From a virus, in the IMG/VR virus record IMGVR_UViG_3300036985_000140, positions 1 to 25,853 of that record: 25,853 bases of DNA. One strand, written 5' to 3'. Made by a program: the position numbers and the translations under genes. The first letter of the stretch is position 1. Each line of letters begins with the position of its first letter. Of this stretch, positions 16,577 to 22,205 are shown piece after piece. Under the pieces are notes generated by a model that was not told the DNA's origin, ran no database searches, and saw nothing but the letters and a program-made list of their open reading frames with translations.

Positions 16577-16795
16577 ATGGAACAGCAAACCATCAACCTT
16601 ATCCTTGGCGGCTGCATGGGCGTGGCCGGATGGTTCGCGCGTGAGTTGTGGACAGCGGTGCAAGACCTTAAAGATGACCTGTCCAAGCTGCCTACAATCT
16701 ATGTTGCCCGTTTAGACTACAAGGAAGATATGCGGGAAGTCAAAGAAATGCTTAGCAAGATTTTTGACAAACTGGATAACAAAGTAGACAAATGA
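16577..16795 (+). CDS. Small membrane protein of lysis cassette, possible holin or regulator
   Basis: 72 residues. An N-terminal membrane-spanning helix (INLILGGCMGVAGWFARELW, residues 6-25) is followed by a charged coiled-coil-like helix (YKEDMREVKEMLSKIFDKLD, about residues 48-67). One transmembrane span with a cytoplasmic or periplasmic coil suits a holin partner or antiholin; spanins usually have a Pro-rich or longer periplasmic coil, so spanin is less likely. The stop codon overlaps the next ATG (16792-16795). It is first of four genes joined by ATGA overlaps, which ends with the endolysin. Confidence 0.6.
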   Translation: MEQQTINLILGGCMGVAGWFARELWTAVQDLKDDLSKLPTIYVARLDYKEDMREVKEMLSKIFDKLDNKVDK

Positions 16796-17256
16796 CACTT
16801 GACCCAGTTACAGCCCTGTTTGAAGTTGGCAGCAAAGTCCTAGATAGGGTTCTGCCTGACCCTGCTCAGCAAGCTGCTGCCAAGTTGGAACTGATGAAGC
16901 TGCAAGAGAATGGTGAGTTGGCAAAGATGTCTAACGAAACCAAGCTGGTGGAGCTTGAACACGCCAATACAAATAGCGCCCGCGACATGAACGCCAAGAT
17001 TCAAGAGTCCGCCAGCGCTGCGTGGCTGGCTAAGAACACGGCCTATGCGCTTGATATTGGCATTGTCGCTTCGACGATCTTTCTGGCTTGGTTTGCATTT
17101 ATGAAAGATGTGCCAGAGGCTAATAAGCAATTGGTGTACATGGCGCTTGGCTCCCTAATCACGATGTGCGGAACTGTGCTAAATTTTCATCGTGGAAGCT
17201 CCCAAGGAAGCAAGGACAAAAACGCTGAGATTCTGAAGCTAAAGGACATGAAATGA
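16792..17256 (+). CDS. Holin of the 3TM (gene-transfer-release) family
   Basis: Forms membrane lesions that let the endolysin reach the peptidoglycan. The 154-residue product has the family's soluble N-terminus: DPVTALFEVGSKVLDRVLPD followed by PAQQAAAKLELMKLQENGEL, a Lys/Glu/Gln-rich helix. Two hydrophobic spans then follow, at about residues 83-105 (YALDIGIVASTIFLAWFAFM) and 113-130 (LVYMALGSLITMCGTVLNF), and a charged tail. The DP..AL...V..RV.PDP.Q...A..EL.KL pattern is characteristic of GTA-type holins. Coupled by ATGA to both neighbours. Confidence 0.8.
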   Translation: MTLDPVTALFEVGSKVLDRVLPDPAQQAAAKLELMKLQENGELAKMSNETKLVELEHANTNSARDMNAKIQESASAAWLAKNTAYALDIGIVASTIFLAWFAFMKDVPEANKQLVYMALGSLITMCGTVLNFHRGSSQGSKDKNAEILKLKDMK

Positions 17257-17480
17257 AAGCAAAACTTACGTTCTTTGTGACTTTGATGGTTAGCTTTACC
17301 CTTTGCGTGGTCGTCATTGGGATGGTCGGCGTACTTATGGCGGGTCTATTCAATCCTCTTGTGGACAATGCCGAAATCTTCAAACTGATTAGCCCTGCAT
17401 TTCAAACCATTGTCGGCGGCTTTATTGGCCTGCTGGCTGGTGTGAAACTATCCCACGCTGAAACGGAAGAATCAAAATGA
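17253..17480 (+). CDS. Small two-span membrane protein of lysis cassette
   Basis: 75 residues with two hydrophobic segments, about 7-32 (FFVTLMVSFTLCVVVIGMVG) and 46-66 (SPAFQTIVGGFIGLLAGVKL), and a charged C-terminus. It overlaps the 3TM holin gene and the endolysin gene by ATGA on each side. Such proteins are usually second holins or antiholins; which of the two cannot be told from sequence. Confidence 0.6.
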   Translation: MKAKLTFFVTLMVSFTLCVVVIGMVGVLMAGLFNPLVDNAEIFKLISPAFQTIVGGFIGLLAGVKLSHAETEESK

Positions 17481-17908
17481 ACCTAAGCCCCAACTTCACG
17501 CTAGAAGAACTGACCATCACAGATCACCGAGAGTTTGACAATACACCCAATGCCGCTGAAACCGCCAATTTGACCCGTTTAGCGGACTTTTTAGAGCAGG
17601 TCAAGGAAGCAGTAGGGGGCAAGGCTGTGATGGTAAATAGCGCCTTTAGATCGGCTCAAGTCAATGCGGCAGTCGGTAGCAAAGAAACAAGCCAGCACAG
17701 GCTAGGTTGTGCTGCTGATATTCGCGTCCCTGGCATGACCCCCGATGCTGTAGTCAAAGCAATCATGGCGGCGGGTTTGGCATACGACCAATTGATTCGT
17801 GAGTTTGATCGCTGGACTCACGTTAGCATCCCGAATGACTCACAAGGCAAGCCAAGGGGTCAAACGTTAATCATTGATAAGCAAGGCACTAGACTTTACT
17901 CGGCATAA
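17477..17908 (+). CDS. Endolysin, M15 (M15_3) zinc peptidase
   Basis: Cleaves peptide bridges of the bacterial cell wall at the end of infection. The 143-residue product is a single M15-type domain without cell-wall binding module or signal peptide, so it depends on a holin. Zinc ligands are H74 and D81 in SQHRLGCAADI and H115 in WTHVSI; E109 in IREFDRW is the candidate catalytic acid. The SAFRS motif (55-59) is the usual Arg-containing substrate-binding element. Length is typical of compact phage M15 endolysins. D-Ala-D-Ala carboxypeptidase versus L-Ala-D-Glu endopeptidase specificity cannot be separated by sequence alone. It is the last gene of the rightward late block. Confidence 0.92.
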   Translation: MNLSPNFTLEELTITDHREFDNTPNAAETANLTRLADFLEQVKEAVGGKAVMVNSAFRSAQVNAAVGSKETSQHRLGCAADIRVPGMTPDAVVKAIMAAGLAYDQLIREFDRWTHVSIPNDSQGKPRGQTLIIDKQGTRLYSA

Positions 17909-17978
17909 AGGTGGGGGTACTCGCTACGTCCGCTAGAGGTGTTGCACCATGTACTAGTCGGCATCCGCTTTTCCCCCG
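17909..17978. terminator. Convergent intergenic region with possible structured RNA
   Basis: Seventy bases separate the endolysin from the convergent early operon. GGGGG (17913-17917) can pair with CCCCC (17973-17977). Inside are a small hairpin GGTG-TTG-CACC (17938-17948) and two copies of GTAC (17917-17920 and 17951-17954). No T-run of usual length follows, so a classical terminator is doubtful. The gap might work as a bidirectional terminator or a folded RNA; confidence is low. Confidence 0.35.
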
Positions 17979-18206
17979 TTATGGTTTTGGACAATCTTCT
18001 GGAACATTAACGGCAACATAAACCGGCGTGACCGCTTTCTTAGCGGGAATTATCCAACGGTCTATGTAAATGTCTGGCATAGCATCTAAAGACTTTTTGA
18101 TTGAATTAGGACTAATGTTTATGATGTTGCAAATTTGGCTTTTTGTAAGGCCATCTTCATGCGCCAACAAAGTTTCACGAATTAGTTGATGTCTTGATTT
18201 TCTCAT
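17979..18206 (-). CDS. Small winged-helix-like DNA-binding protein
   Basis: I start this gene at ATG 18206, whose ATGA overlaps the upstream stop codon as in its neighbours; an in-frame ATG at 18230 would add eight residues but has no better ribosome site. The 75-residue product starts MRKSRHQLIRETLLAHEDGL, then TKSQICNIINISPNSIKKSL and a strand pair near DIYIDRWI. That order (helix, recognition helix, wing) suits a winged helix, so DNA binding is likely. It is last in the leftward early operon. A target cannot be inferred. Confidence 0.7.
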   Translation of the reverse strand: MRKSRHQLIRETLLAHEDGLTKSQICNIINISPNSIKKSLDAMPDIYIDRWIIPAKKAVTPVYVAVNVPEDCPKP

Positions 18207-18430
18207 GTATTTTTCTGTGGTGGTGTGCATGTATGAATGTGGTCAGCAGCGCCTAATCGTTTTCCGCAGCGTTCGCAAAAGTTGCGCTCAAGTTTGTACT
18301 TTTTCTTAGCGTCAAAGTAGCCAGACTGGTATGCAATCAGCAGCGCATTGCCATCTTCTTTGTAGACCTGTGTGTCGTCATCGTCTAGCTTGTCCTGCGC
18401 CGCTGCCTTTTTGCTTTGATAGCCTGTCAT
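18203..18430 (-). CDS. 75-residue zinc-binding protein
   Basis: Start at ATG 18430; an earlier TTG frame start adds only three residues. AGGAG lies about nine bases upstream, inside the preceding microgene, with which it overlaps by ATGA. The product has MTGYQSKKAAAQDKLDDDDT at the N-terminus, a helical middle and a C-terminal metal site: C52, C55, H64/H66 and C68 (FCERCGKRL then HIHTC). Similar CERCGKRL...HTC endings are frequent in phage early proteins. The first five codons are identical to those of the upstream microgene. Function unknown; protein or nucleic-acid interaction is likely. Confidence 0.7.
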   Translation of the reverse strand: MTGYQSKKAAAQDKLDDDDTQVYKEDGNALLIAYQSGYFDAKKKYKLERNFCERCGKRLGAADHIHTCTPPQKNT

Positions 18431-18510
18431 TTTCCGCAACTCCTACATTTAGTTAATATCGTGAACACCGGTCGTTTGCAATACACGCAATAAGATTGAT
18501 AGCCTGTCAT
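18427..18510 (-). CDS. 27-residue zinc-ribbon microprotein
   Basis: Encodes MTGYQSYCVYCKRPVFTILT followed by KCRSCGK and a TGA stop. Four cysteines in a CxxC-x10-CxxC arrangement (C8, C11, C22, C25) are exactly those of a minimal zinc ribbon. The ATG overlaps the stop of the upstream gene (18507-18510) and its TGA overlaps the next ATG (18427-18430), with AAGGGG about six bases upstream of its start. These overlaps and the metal motif argue that it is translated despite its size. It shares the codons for MTGYQ with its downstream neighbour, suggesting partial duplication. Confidence 0.65.
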   Translation of the reverse strand: MTGYQSYCVYCKRPVFTILTKCRSCGK

Positions 18511-18749
18511 GTTGTTCCCCTTGCTCGGATGGCGGCTGCACAGTCAGTGCAAGTTACATCCCACATAGACTTGTCGGTGTCTGTGTAGATGTCTGGCGCT
18601 AACAAGTCATCACACACCTTTGCACACGCCTCACGCTCATGTGCTTCTACCAAGTCGGCAAAGCGTTCAAGCTCACCCCAAGCCCAATCGATACCGCCGG
18701 GCCTTGCAGGATCGCCATTGGCTTGCTTTGCTAGTTCAATGATGTTCAT
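18507..18749 (-). CDS. Hypothetical Ea22-like early protein
   Basis: 80 residues. The core, ELERFADLVEAHEREACAKV followed by a short acidic region and a C-terminal CAAAIRARG, is a very common signature of small phage proteins loosely grouped with the lambda Ea22 type. The function is unknown. GGGG precedes the ATG by seven bases (minus strand), and its stop overlaps the microprotein start. Part of the leftward string of coupled accessory genes. Confidence 0.75.
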   Translation of the reverse strand: MNIIELAKQANGDPARPGGIDWAWGELERFADLVEAHEREACAKVCDDLLAPDIYTDTDKSMWDVTCTDCAAAIRARGTT

Positions 18750-18761
18750 TCTTCAACCCCA

Positions 18762-18947
18762 TTAATATGATGAGGACATATCGTCATCATCGCTACTGAA
18801 TTGATACGGGCTTTTATCATTGTTTGACAAGTTCCATGTCTTACGAATGTTGGCATAATATTCTTCCCGTTCTTGTTCACGGCGAATTCGTTGTCGATAT
18901 TCTTCATCACTCATATCACCATCATAATAATCATCTTCAATATTCAT
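18762..18947 (-). CDS. Hypothetical acidic 61-residue protein
   Basis: Strongly charged, rich in Asp, Glu, Tyr and Ser: MNIEDDYYDGDMSDEEYRQR at the start and a SSDDDDMSSSY end. Residues 13-40 probably form one helix (SDEEYRQRIRREQEREEYYA). A GGAG lies nine bases before the ATG. Very acidic early phage proteins sometimes mimic DNA or bind host DNA-binding proteins, but nothing here supports this beyond composition. The upstream open frame ends across its ATG. Confidence 0.6.
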   Translation of the reverse strand: MNIEDDYYDGDMSDEEYRQRIRREQEREEYYANIRKTWNLSNNDKSPYQFSSDDDDMSSSY

Positions 18948-19097
18948 ACTTCAACTCCAAAATGTTTTAGGATATTCTGCTCACAATGAACAGGTATGTA
19001 CGTTACTGAGTCTGGAACCCAATCGGTCATAAACAACACCTTCGCCACCAAAGTATGCTCCAGATTTAACCATCAGTTTATCAATTCGTTCGTTCAT
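18944..19097 (-). pseudogene. Microgene, probably frameshifted (MNERI-type start, ILKHFGVE-type end)
   Basis: ATG 19097 overlaps the upstream TGA (TGATG) and has GGGGG upstream. As read, it encodes 38 residues (MNERIDKLMVKSGAYFGGEG then 18 more) and stops at 18981-18983. In the frame one base further on, an open stretch from 19072 reads MTDWVPDSVTYIPVHCEQNI then LKHFGVEV and stops at 18944-18946, overlapping the next ATG. MNER... starts and ...ILKHFGVE ends belong together in a familiar class of small phage proteins, so one gene of about 50 residues with a one-base shift near 19030-19036 is likely. The cause could be mutation, sequencing error or programmed frameshifting. If no frameshift exists, the gene is 18981-19097. 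Confidence 0.5.
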
Positions 19098-19318
19098 CAC
19101 TTCCCCCAAATAATTAAACAAACAATCCACACACCAAGCATTAAAGTCAACATGGTAAGCAAGGCTTTAAACGTGTCGGCAAGGTCGTCTATCGGGTCAC
19201 CTAACTGCGCGTCCTTGTAGCCATTGCAATAGGCGTCGTTGATTTCTTTAAGGCGCTGCTTGCGTACAGGGCAGTCTTTGCCTTGGTCGCATTGACCATT
19301 TGCGTTACAGCAGTTCAT
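19097..19318 (-). CDS. Small membrane protein with Cys-rich N-terminus
   Basis: 73 residues. The N-terminus carries MNCCNANGQCDQGKDCPVRK, a cysteine set (C3, C4, C10, C16) often seen in short phage proteins; a Cys at 31 follows. Residues 50-71 form a transmembrane helix (ALLTMLTLMLGVWIVCLIIW) ending in GK. The ATG overlaps the stop codon of the upstream gene (ATGA), and its own stop overlaps the microgene start. Function unknown; the Cys cluster on a membrane anchor suggests metal or redox sensitivity only as speculation. Confidence 0.7.
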   Translation of the reverse strand: MNCCNANGQCDQGKDCPVRKQRLKEINDAYCNGYKDAQLGDPIDDLADTFKALLTMLTLMLGVWIVCLIIWGK

Positions 19319-19536
19319 TTGGCACGCTCGTTTAACATTGCTTCTGCCATTTTGTAAGACTCTCTTGCAAGCTCATCGTCAGGCGGTGCATACTTCCCTG
19401 TTGTAGCAGCATAAGAAATAAAACCTTGCATAGCTAGTCCCGCAAAGTAATCCCGCATGGTCATGCTGTCTAAATGGCCACCGGTTTTTATGTGCCATTC
19501 GGTGTATTCTTTTGCTACCGTTGCGTTGTTTTTCAT
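19315..19536 (-). CDS. Hypothetical early protein with MRDYFAG motif
   Basis: I choose ATG 19536, because AGGAG (minus strand, 19543-19547) precedes it by six bases; a start at 19572 would extend it by 12 residues and run into the upstream gene. The 73-residue product begins MKNNATVAKEYTEWHIKTGG and contains MTMRDYFAGLAMQGFISYAA, a motif widespread in phage and prophage small proteins, followed by a helical Glu-rich C-terminus. Function unknown. Its stop overlaps the next gene by ATGA. Confidence 0.75.
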   Translation of the reverse strand: MKNNATVAKEYTEWHIKTGGHLDSMTMRDYFAGLAMQGFISYAATTGKYAPPDDELARESYKMAEAMLNERAK

Positions 19537-19546
19537 TTGTACTCTC

Positions 19547-19696
19547 CTAGTGAAACCAAAGATAAAAACCATGCAAGATGCCGATGGGGAACAAGATTGC
19601 TCCTGCTAACAAAAAGCCCCACAAGCCGTGTGCAAAACAAGTAAAAACGTGTGTTATCCATGCGGCAAAACAAGAAAAACCAATAAATGCGTACAT
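19547..19696 (-). CDS. Small two-span membrane protein (49 residues)
   Basis: A short gene reading MYAFIGFSCFAAWITHVFTC then FAHGLWGFLLAGAILFPIGI and LHGFYLWFH. Two hydrophobic helices with an intervening Trp/His turn and an LFP.G..HG motif match a class of tiny phage membrane proteins whose function is unknown. The ATG overlaps the upstream stop codon (TGATG at 19694-19698), and the stop lies inside the ribosome site of the next gene. It is close to the average composition of the neighbouring early genes. Confidence 0.75.
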   Translation of the reverse strand: MYAFIGFSCFAAWITHVFTCFAHGLWGFLLAGAILFPIGILHGFYLWFH

Positions 19697-19887
19697 CACT
19701 TGTATTCCTCCATGCGCGTATTCAAACGCTCTATACGGCCCAAATTCAAGTCAAGCACAGCCTGGGCATACTCTACTGCGCCCTCGGCCTCCAAGCGGTC
19801 TAGGTGGGCCTGGGCAAGCTCACGCTGGATGACCTCGGCTGGCGTTAGGTCTCGGTAGTAGTCCTTCAGAAATTTAAGAAATCGCAT
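19696..19887 (-). CDS. Hypothetical helical protein (63 residues)
   Basis: ATG 19887 is preferred: AGGGA lies close upstream and the protein family I recall begins MRF(L/F)KFLKDYYRDLTPAEV. An in-frame ATG at 19914 would add nine residues. The remainder is one long helix with ERELAQ/EGAVEYAQAVLDLN-like Leu and Ala spacing, ending TRMEEYK. Such proteins recur in proteobacterial phage early operons, function unknown. It overlaps the upstream gene by 14 bases and the downstream gene by TGATG. Confidence 0.7.
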   Translation of the reverse strand: MRFLKFLKDYYRDLTPAEVIQRELAQAHLDRLEAEGAVEYAQAVLDLNLGRIERLNTRMEEYK

Positions 19888-20155
19888 ACCATTCCCTTTC
19901 CGCACGTTTGGCAATAGACTTTACAGTCCTACCTGTCAACCCAACTAGACCATCACGCAACATTTCGGGCAAGCGCCTAGCTACCTGGTGTCCGTCCATT
20001 ACGGCAAAGAAAGCAATCCCGTCTTTACCCAGTGGGCCTTGCTCTATCAAAGTTTTAAGAATTAATGCTGCATGGGCTTTGGCAAGGTCTTTTGCTTCGT
20101 CAGCCGCTTGCCAGCTTGTTATCGGGTCAGTGTTCCTAGCGCGATAGTGTTCCAT
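19874..20155 (-). CDS. Winged-helix-like protein of early operon
   Basis: 93 residues. DPITSWQAADEAKDLAKAHA leads into ALILKTLIEQGPLGKDGIAF and VMDGHQVARRLPEMLRDGLV, then a wing-like turn with LTGRTVKS and a basic RAEREW ending. The order matches a winged helix of MarR-like type found in many prophages, where QVARRLPEM is the recognition helix. DNA binding is therefore likely; the target is unknown. AAGGAT precedes the ATG by seven bases. Confidence 0.75.
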   Translation of the reverse strand: MEHYRARNTDPITSWQAADEAKDLAKAHAALILKTLIEQGPLGKDGIAFFAVMDGHQVARRLPEMLRDGLVGLTGRTVKSIAKRAEREWYAIS

Positions 20156-20164
20156 GATTTATCC

Positions 20165-20404
20165 TTAAAAGGGTACATCTTCAAAGTTGTCTTTAGGAAA
20201 ACCCTCATCCTTTGGCTTTGGTTCGTTGATGTAAGCCCAACCATTCCAGCCGCCTTCCATCAACGGGGTTACGTCCAGCTTCAGCATATCGCCAGATTTG
20301 GTTTCGATGATTGAACCGATGCGGGTGTAGCGGTTCTTTGCTTGGCCTTGGGCATTGGTGTATTTGCCGCTGATAACAGAGATTTCTTTTTTGATTTTGG
20401 ACAT
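20165..20404 (-). CDS. SSB-like single-strand DNA-binding protein
   Basis: 79 residues. The body (KKEISVISGKYTNAQGQAKN then RYTRIGSIIETKSGDMLKLD) has the strand-rich pattern of phage replication-associated OB-like proteins, and a WNGWAYINEPKPKDEG segment follows. The end, DNFEDVPF, looks like the acidic C-terminal tip by which SSB proteins recruit partners (consensus DDDIPF). It directly follows the YqaJ-type nuclease and ERF genes, forming a recombination set. True SSBs are longer (about 150 residues), so function as a mini-SSB is inferred. AAGGCT precedes the ATG. Confidence 0.7.
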   Translation of the reverse strand: MSKIKKEISVISGKYTNAQGQAKNRYTRIGSIIETKSGDMLKLDVTPLMEGGWNGWAYINEPKPKDEGFPKDNFEDVPF

Positions 20405-20406
20405 GA

Positions 20407-21027
20407 TTAGCCTTCGATGATTGAGTTAAGTTGTTGAATTTGCACGTTTACTTCAGCTAAGAAATTAACAATTTCCGCCTCCATTTCTTGAATAAAAGCA
20501 TCATCACGGAAAACCCGTTTGATAAATAGTTGCGCCTTGGCTGGCATCCTGGGGTCAAAGACCACGTAATCGCACCAATGGCGACCAGTACATGCCATTT
20601 GGAATTGCATCTGTGCGTTGTACTTGCTTGGCACTTTGCCTGTCAGCAGCGTGTCAATCATGGTCGCGGTGTTTGGGCATTTGATTTCCACTAGGCCATC
20701 GGCCCCTACAAGGCCATCAGGTGAAGCGCCAGCCCACTCAATTAGCGGATGGGGTACAAACCCTACTTCTTCAACCATCACGCCAGTTTTGGCCTCATAC
20801 GCTGCACGAGCAAATGGTTCCTGCTCTGTTCCCCATTCCATAGCGGCGTTGGTAAACCCTTCCGCTTTAGTTTTTGTAATGTTTTCGCAGACCAGTTGGG
20901 CCATGTAGTTGTCCCGCGAGGTGCTGTATCCGCTTTTAGTTTTAGCCATTAGGTCGGCAACCCTGCTGGCTGTCACTTTGCCTATACGGGCGGCAAACCA
21001 TGCATCTGTGCCTTGGTCATCAGACAT
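20407..21027 (-). CDS. YqaJ/lambda-Exo-type recombination nuclease
   Basis: A 5'-3' exonuclease that resects double-stranded ends for annealing. The 206-residue length is near lambda Exo (226). Motifs: GKVTASR (16-22), WGTEQEP (65-71, E70), SPDG (D104), EIK (E114, K116) and QMQFQ (139-143), all as in PD-(D/E)XK nucleases of this family. All expected catalytic residues are present. The gene overlaps the upstream ERF gene by eight bases and has AAAGGAAC before its ATG. Together with ERF and the SSB-like protein it forms a Red-like recombination module, likely used in genome replication, end repair or concatemer formation. Confidence 0.92.
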   Translation of the reverse strand: MSDDQGTDAWFAARIGKVTASRVADLMAKTKSGYSTSRDNYMAQLVCENITKTKAEGFTNAAMEWGTEQEPFARAAYEAKTGVMVEEVGFVPHPLIEWAGASPDGLVGADGLVEIKCPNTATMIDTLLTGKVPSKYNAQMQFQMACTGRHWCDYVVFDPRMPAKAQLFIKRVFRDDAFIQEMEAEIVNFLAEVNVQIQQLNSIIEG

Positions 21028-21592
21028 TTTTAAGTTCCTTTAAGCATTTGTTTTTTACTGCAATGACTTTTGCTTGCAATCCTTGGTCGCCATCGCAGCA
21101 AGCATAGGCACCGGTGTATGCAAGTTTTAATTCATCAACTGTTGTACAGGTAGCCATGACAGCTAATTGTTCTTCGATAAACTTTAAGTTTGGTTCTGAA
21201 GGTTGGACAACATCACGTTTGCGGCTGGCTAAATTGCCATCGTCATCTTCTGGAGCAATACCGCAGGCTGCCATCAGGGAATAGCGTCTAGCGTAAGTCA
21301 GCGCCGAGCCGTAGCCTTGCGGGTCTTGCTTGGCGGCTGGAACGTGCAGCTTGCCGCACTCCAGCATTTCGCCTGATTCGTGGACAAAGACCGTTTCCAC
21401 TGTCACGCCTGTATCGTCCTGGCTAGTGCGCTGGATAAGGGCTATTCCTGCGGCATTTAAGCTATCTACAACGGCCTCCACGCATCCAGCAAGGTCAACA
21501 TACTTTGACCTGAAATGCGGGTTTGTAGAAGTTTTTAAGGCCGGTGCAAAGCCGCGCTGGGCCTTGACTAATGCTGATGCAATATTTTTCAT
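21020..21592 (-). CDS. erf: ERF-family single-strand annealing protein
   Basis: Anneals complementary DNA strands resected by its partner nuclease. ATG 21592 overlaps the stop of the 28-residue gene upstream (ATGA); a longer frame from 21601 or from a TTG at 21619 is possible but less likely. The 190-residue protein has the ERF core: MKNIASALVKAQRGFAPALK at the start, HFRSKYVDLAGCVEAV, LNAAGIALIQRTS and, most typical, GYGSALTYARRYSLMAACGI followed by an acidic APEDDD stretch. The C-terminal 50 residues (ATCTTVDELKLAYTGAYACC) are the usual variable tail. P22 Erf has 204 residues. It sits directly ahead of the nuclease gene, as in other phage recombination operons. Confidence 0.92.
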   Translation of the reverse strand: MKNIASALVKAQRGFAPALKTSTNPHFRSKYVDLAGCVEAVVDSLNAAGIALIQRTSQDDTGVTVETVFVHESGEMLECGKLHVPAAKQDPQGYGSALTYARRYSLMAACGIAPEDDDGNLASRKRDVVQPSEPNLKFIEEQLAVMATCTTVDELKLAYTGAYACCDGDQGLQAKVIAVKNKCLKELKNV

Positions 21593-21675
21593 AGTGACCA
21601 TCCGTAAACAAGTACCCAAGCCAAAGAAATGCCGATAAACACGGCAAGCGAAATGTCTGCTAATTTTTTATTCAT
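21589..21675 (-). CDS. 28-residue single-span membrane microprotein
   Basis: Encodes MNKKLADISLAVFIGISLAW followed by VLVYGWSL. After a basic, polar start (MNKKLAD) one hydrophobic helix (residues 9-25) spans the membrane. GGAG lies six bases before the ATG. Its TGA overlaps the ERF start (ATGA), and its ATG overlaps the end of the upstream gene. The conserved placement of signals and the clean hydrophobic helix favour a real gene over chance, though length alone cannot prove this. Function unknown. Confidence 0.6.
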   Translation of the reverse strand: MNKKLADISLAVFIGISLAWVLVYGWSL

Positions 21676-21880
21676 CATGTGCTCCAAATTGTTGAATTGA
21701 TGTCCAAAGGTTGTCGCTCACATCGTCCAGGTTGTCGGACAGGCCGTTGTGAATGTCGGGGAAGTTTTTAGTCAATGACCAGTTCATGTCGTTAAGTAGC
21801 TTTGCCATTTCCAAGGGTGGGATAAATCCGCGCAATAGTGCTTCGCGGAATTCGGTTAGTAGAATGTGTATGTCTCTCAT
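21668..21880 (-). CDS. Hypothetical 70-residue early protein
   Basis: Starts MRDIHILLTEFREALLRGFI and continues with helical segments, then an acidic Asp/Asn-rich middle (DNLDDVSDNL) and a WTSIQQFGAHDE end. It overlaps its upstream neighbour by ATGA (21877-21880). I do not recognise it. Coupling to the recombination genes suggests co-expression with them. Confidence 0.65.
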   Translation of the reverse strand: MRDIHILLTEFREALLRGFIPPLEMAKLLNDMNWSLTKNFPDIHNGLSDNLDDVSDNLWTSIQQFGAHDE

Positions 21881-22158
21881 GCTTTGTACTCCAGTGCTTG
21901 CAGTTTGCTTATGCGTTCATTGATTTCGTCAACGGTTTTTTGATAGTCCGCCATAGCTTTGTTACGTTGTCTTTGCAAGGATGCAATTTGTTGGGGGCGA
22001 GGGTCGTAGTTGTCTGGTACTTCGATCTCGACCTCTTGCTCTCCTACGTAAGTGTGCTGATCGTCGTCGCCGAGCCTGCAATAAAAGATTTGGAACTCTC
22101 CCTTATCTTGCCAGTCCCACTTGCTGTAGTGAATGTGTGCCGTGAGTTTGATTTTCAT
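21877..22158 (-). CDS. Hypothetical early protein, first in the second leftward operon
   Basis: 93 residues. The first half is beta-rich (MKIKLTAHIHYSKWDWQDKG, then DDDQHTYVGEQEVEIEVPDN) and the second half a coiled-coil-like helix (RQRNKAMADYQKTVDEINER, then ISKLQALEYKA). This arrangement is common among small phage early proteins without known function. It is the promoter-proximal gene of the leftward recombination operon, about 40 bases downstream of the proposed start point at 22199. That placement fits a high-level or regulatory early protein. Confidence 0.7.
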   Translation of the reverse strand: MKIKLTAHIHYSKWDWQDKGEFQIFYCRLGDDDQHTYVGEQEVEIEVPDNYDPRPQQIASLQRQRNKAMADYQKTVDEINERISKLQALEYKA

Positions 22159-22205
22159 TCTGCTTACTTTCTAAAAAGACCCCAAGAAGTTCAGGGCATG
22201 GTTAA
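22159..22205 (-). promoter_or_regulatory. Leader C: weak stem-loop and T-run before 22158
   Basis: Read leftward, the leader begins near 22199 and contains GCCC then GGGG(T) as a short stem, followed by TCTTTTTAGAAAG and the ATG at 22158. The stem has only about four pairs. The same stem, T-run and SD-like order is stronger in the leaders at 23512-23548 and 23272-23305. Confidence 0.4.

Noticed and set aside
16577-16795. Spanin (Rz-like) reading of the 72-residue lysis protein
   Set aside because: It has a single N-terminal span and a short coil but is shorter than typical i-spanins, and no nested lipoprotein partner is visible in any frame. A holin-related role is a safer, still uncertain, description.
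18996-19220. Plus-strand open frame of 74 codons over the leftward microgenes
   Set aside because: The opposite strand carries coupled genes with overlaps and ribosome sites. The plus frame has none and would interrupt the operon.
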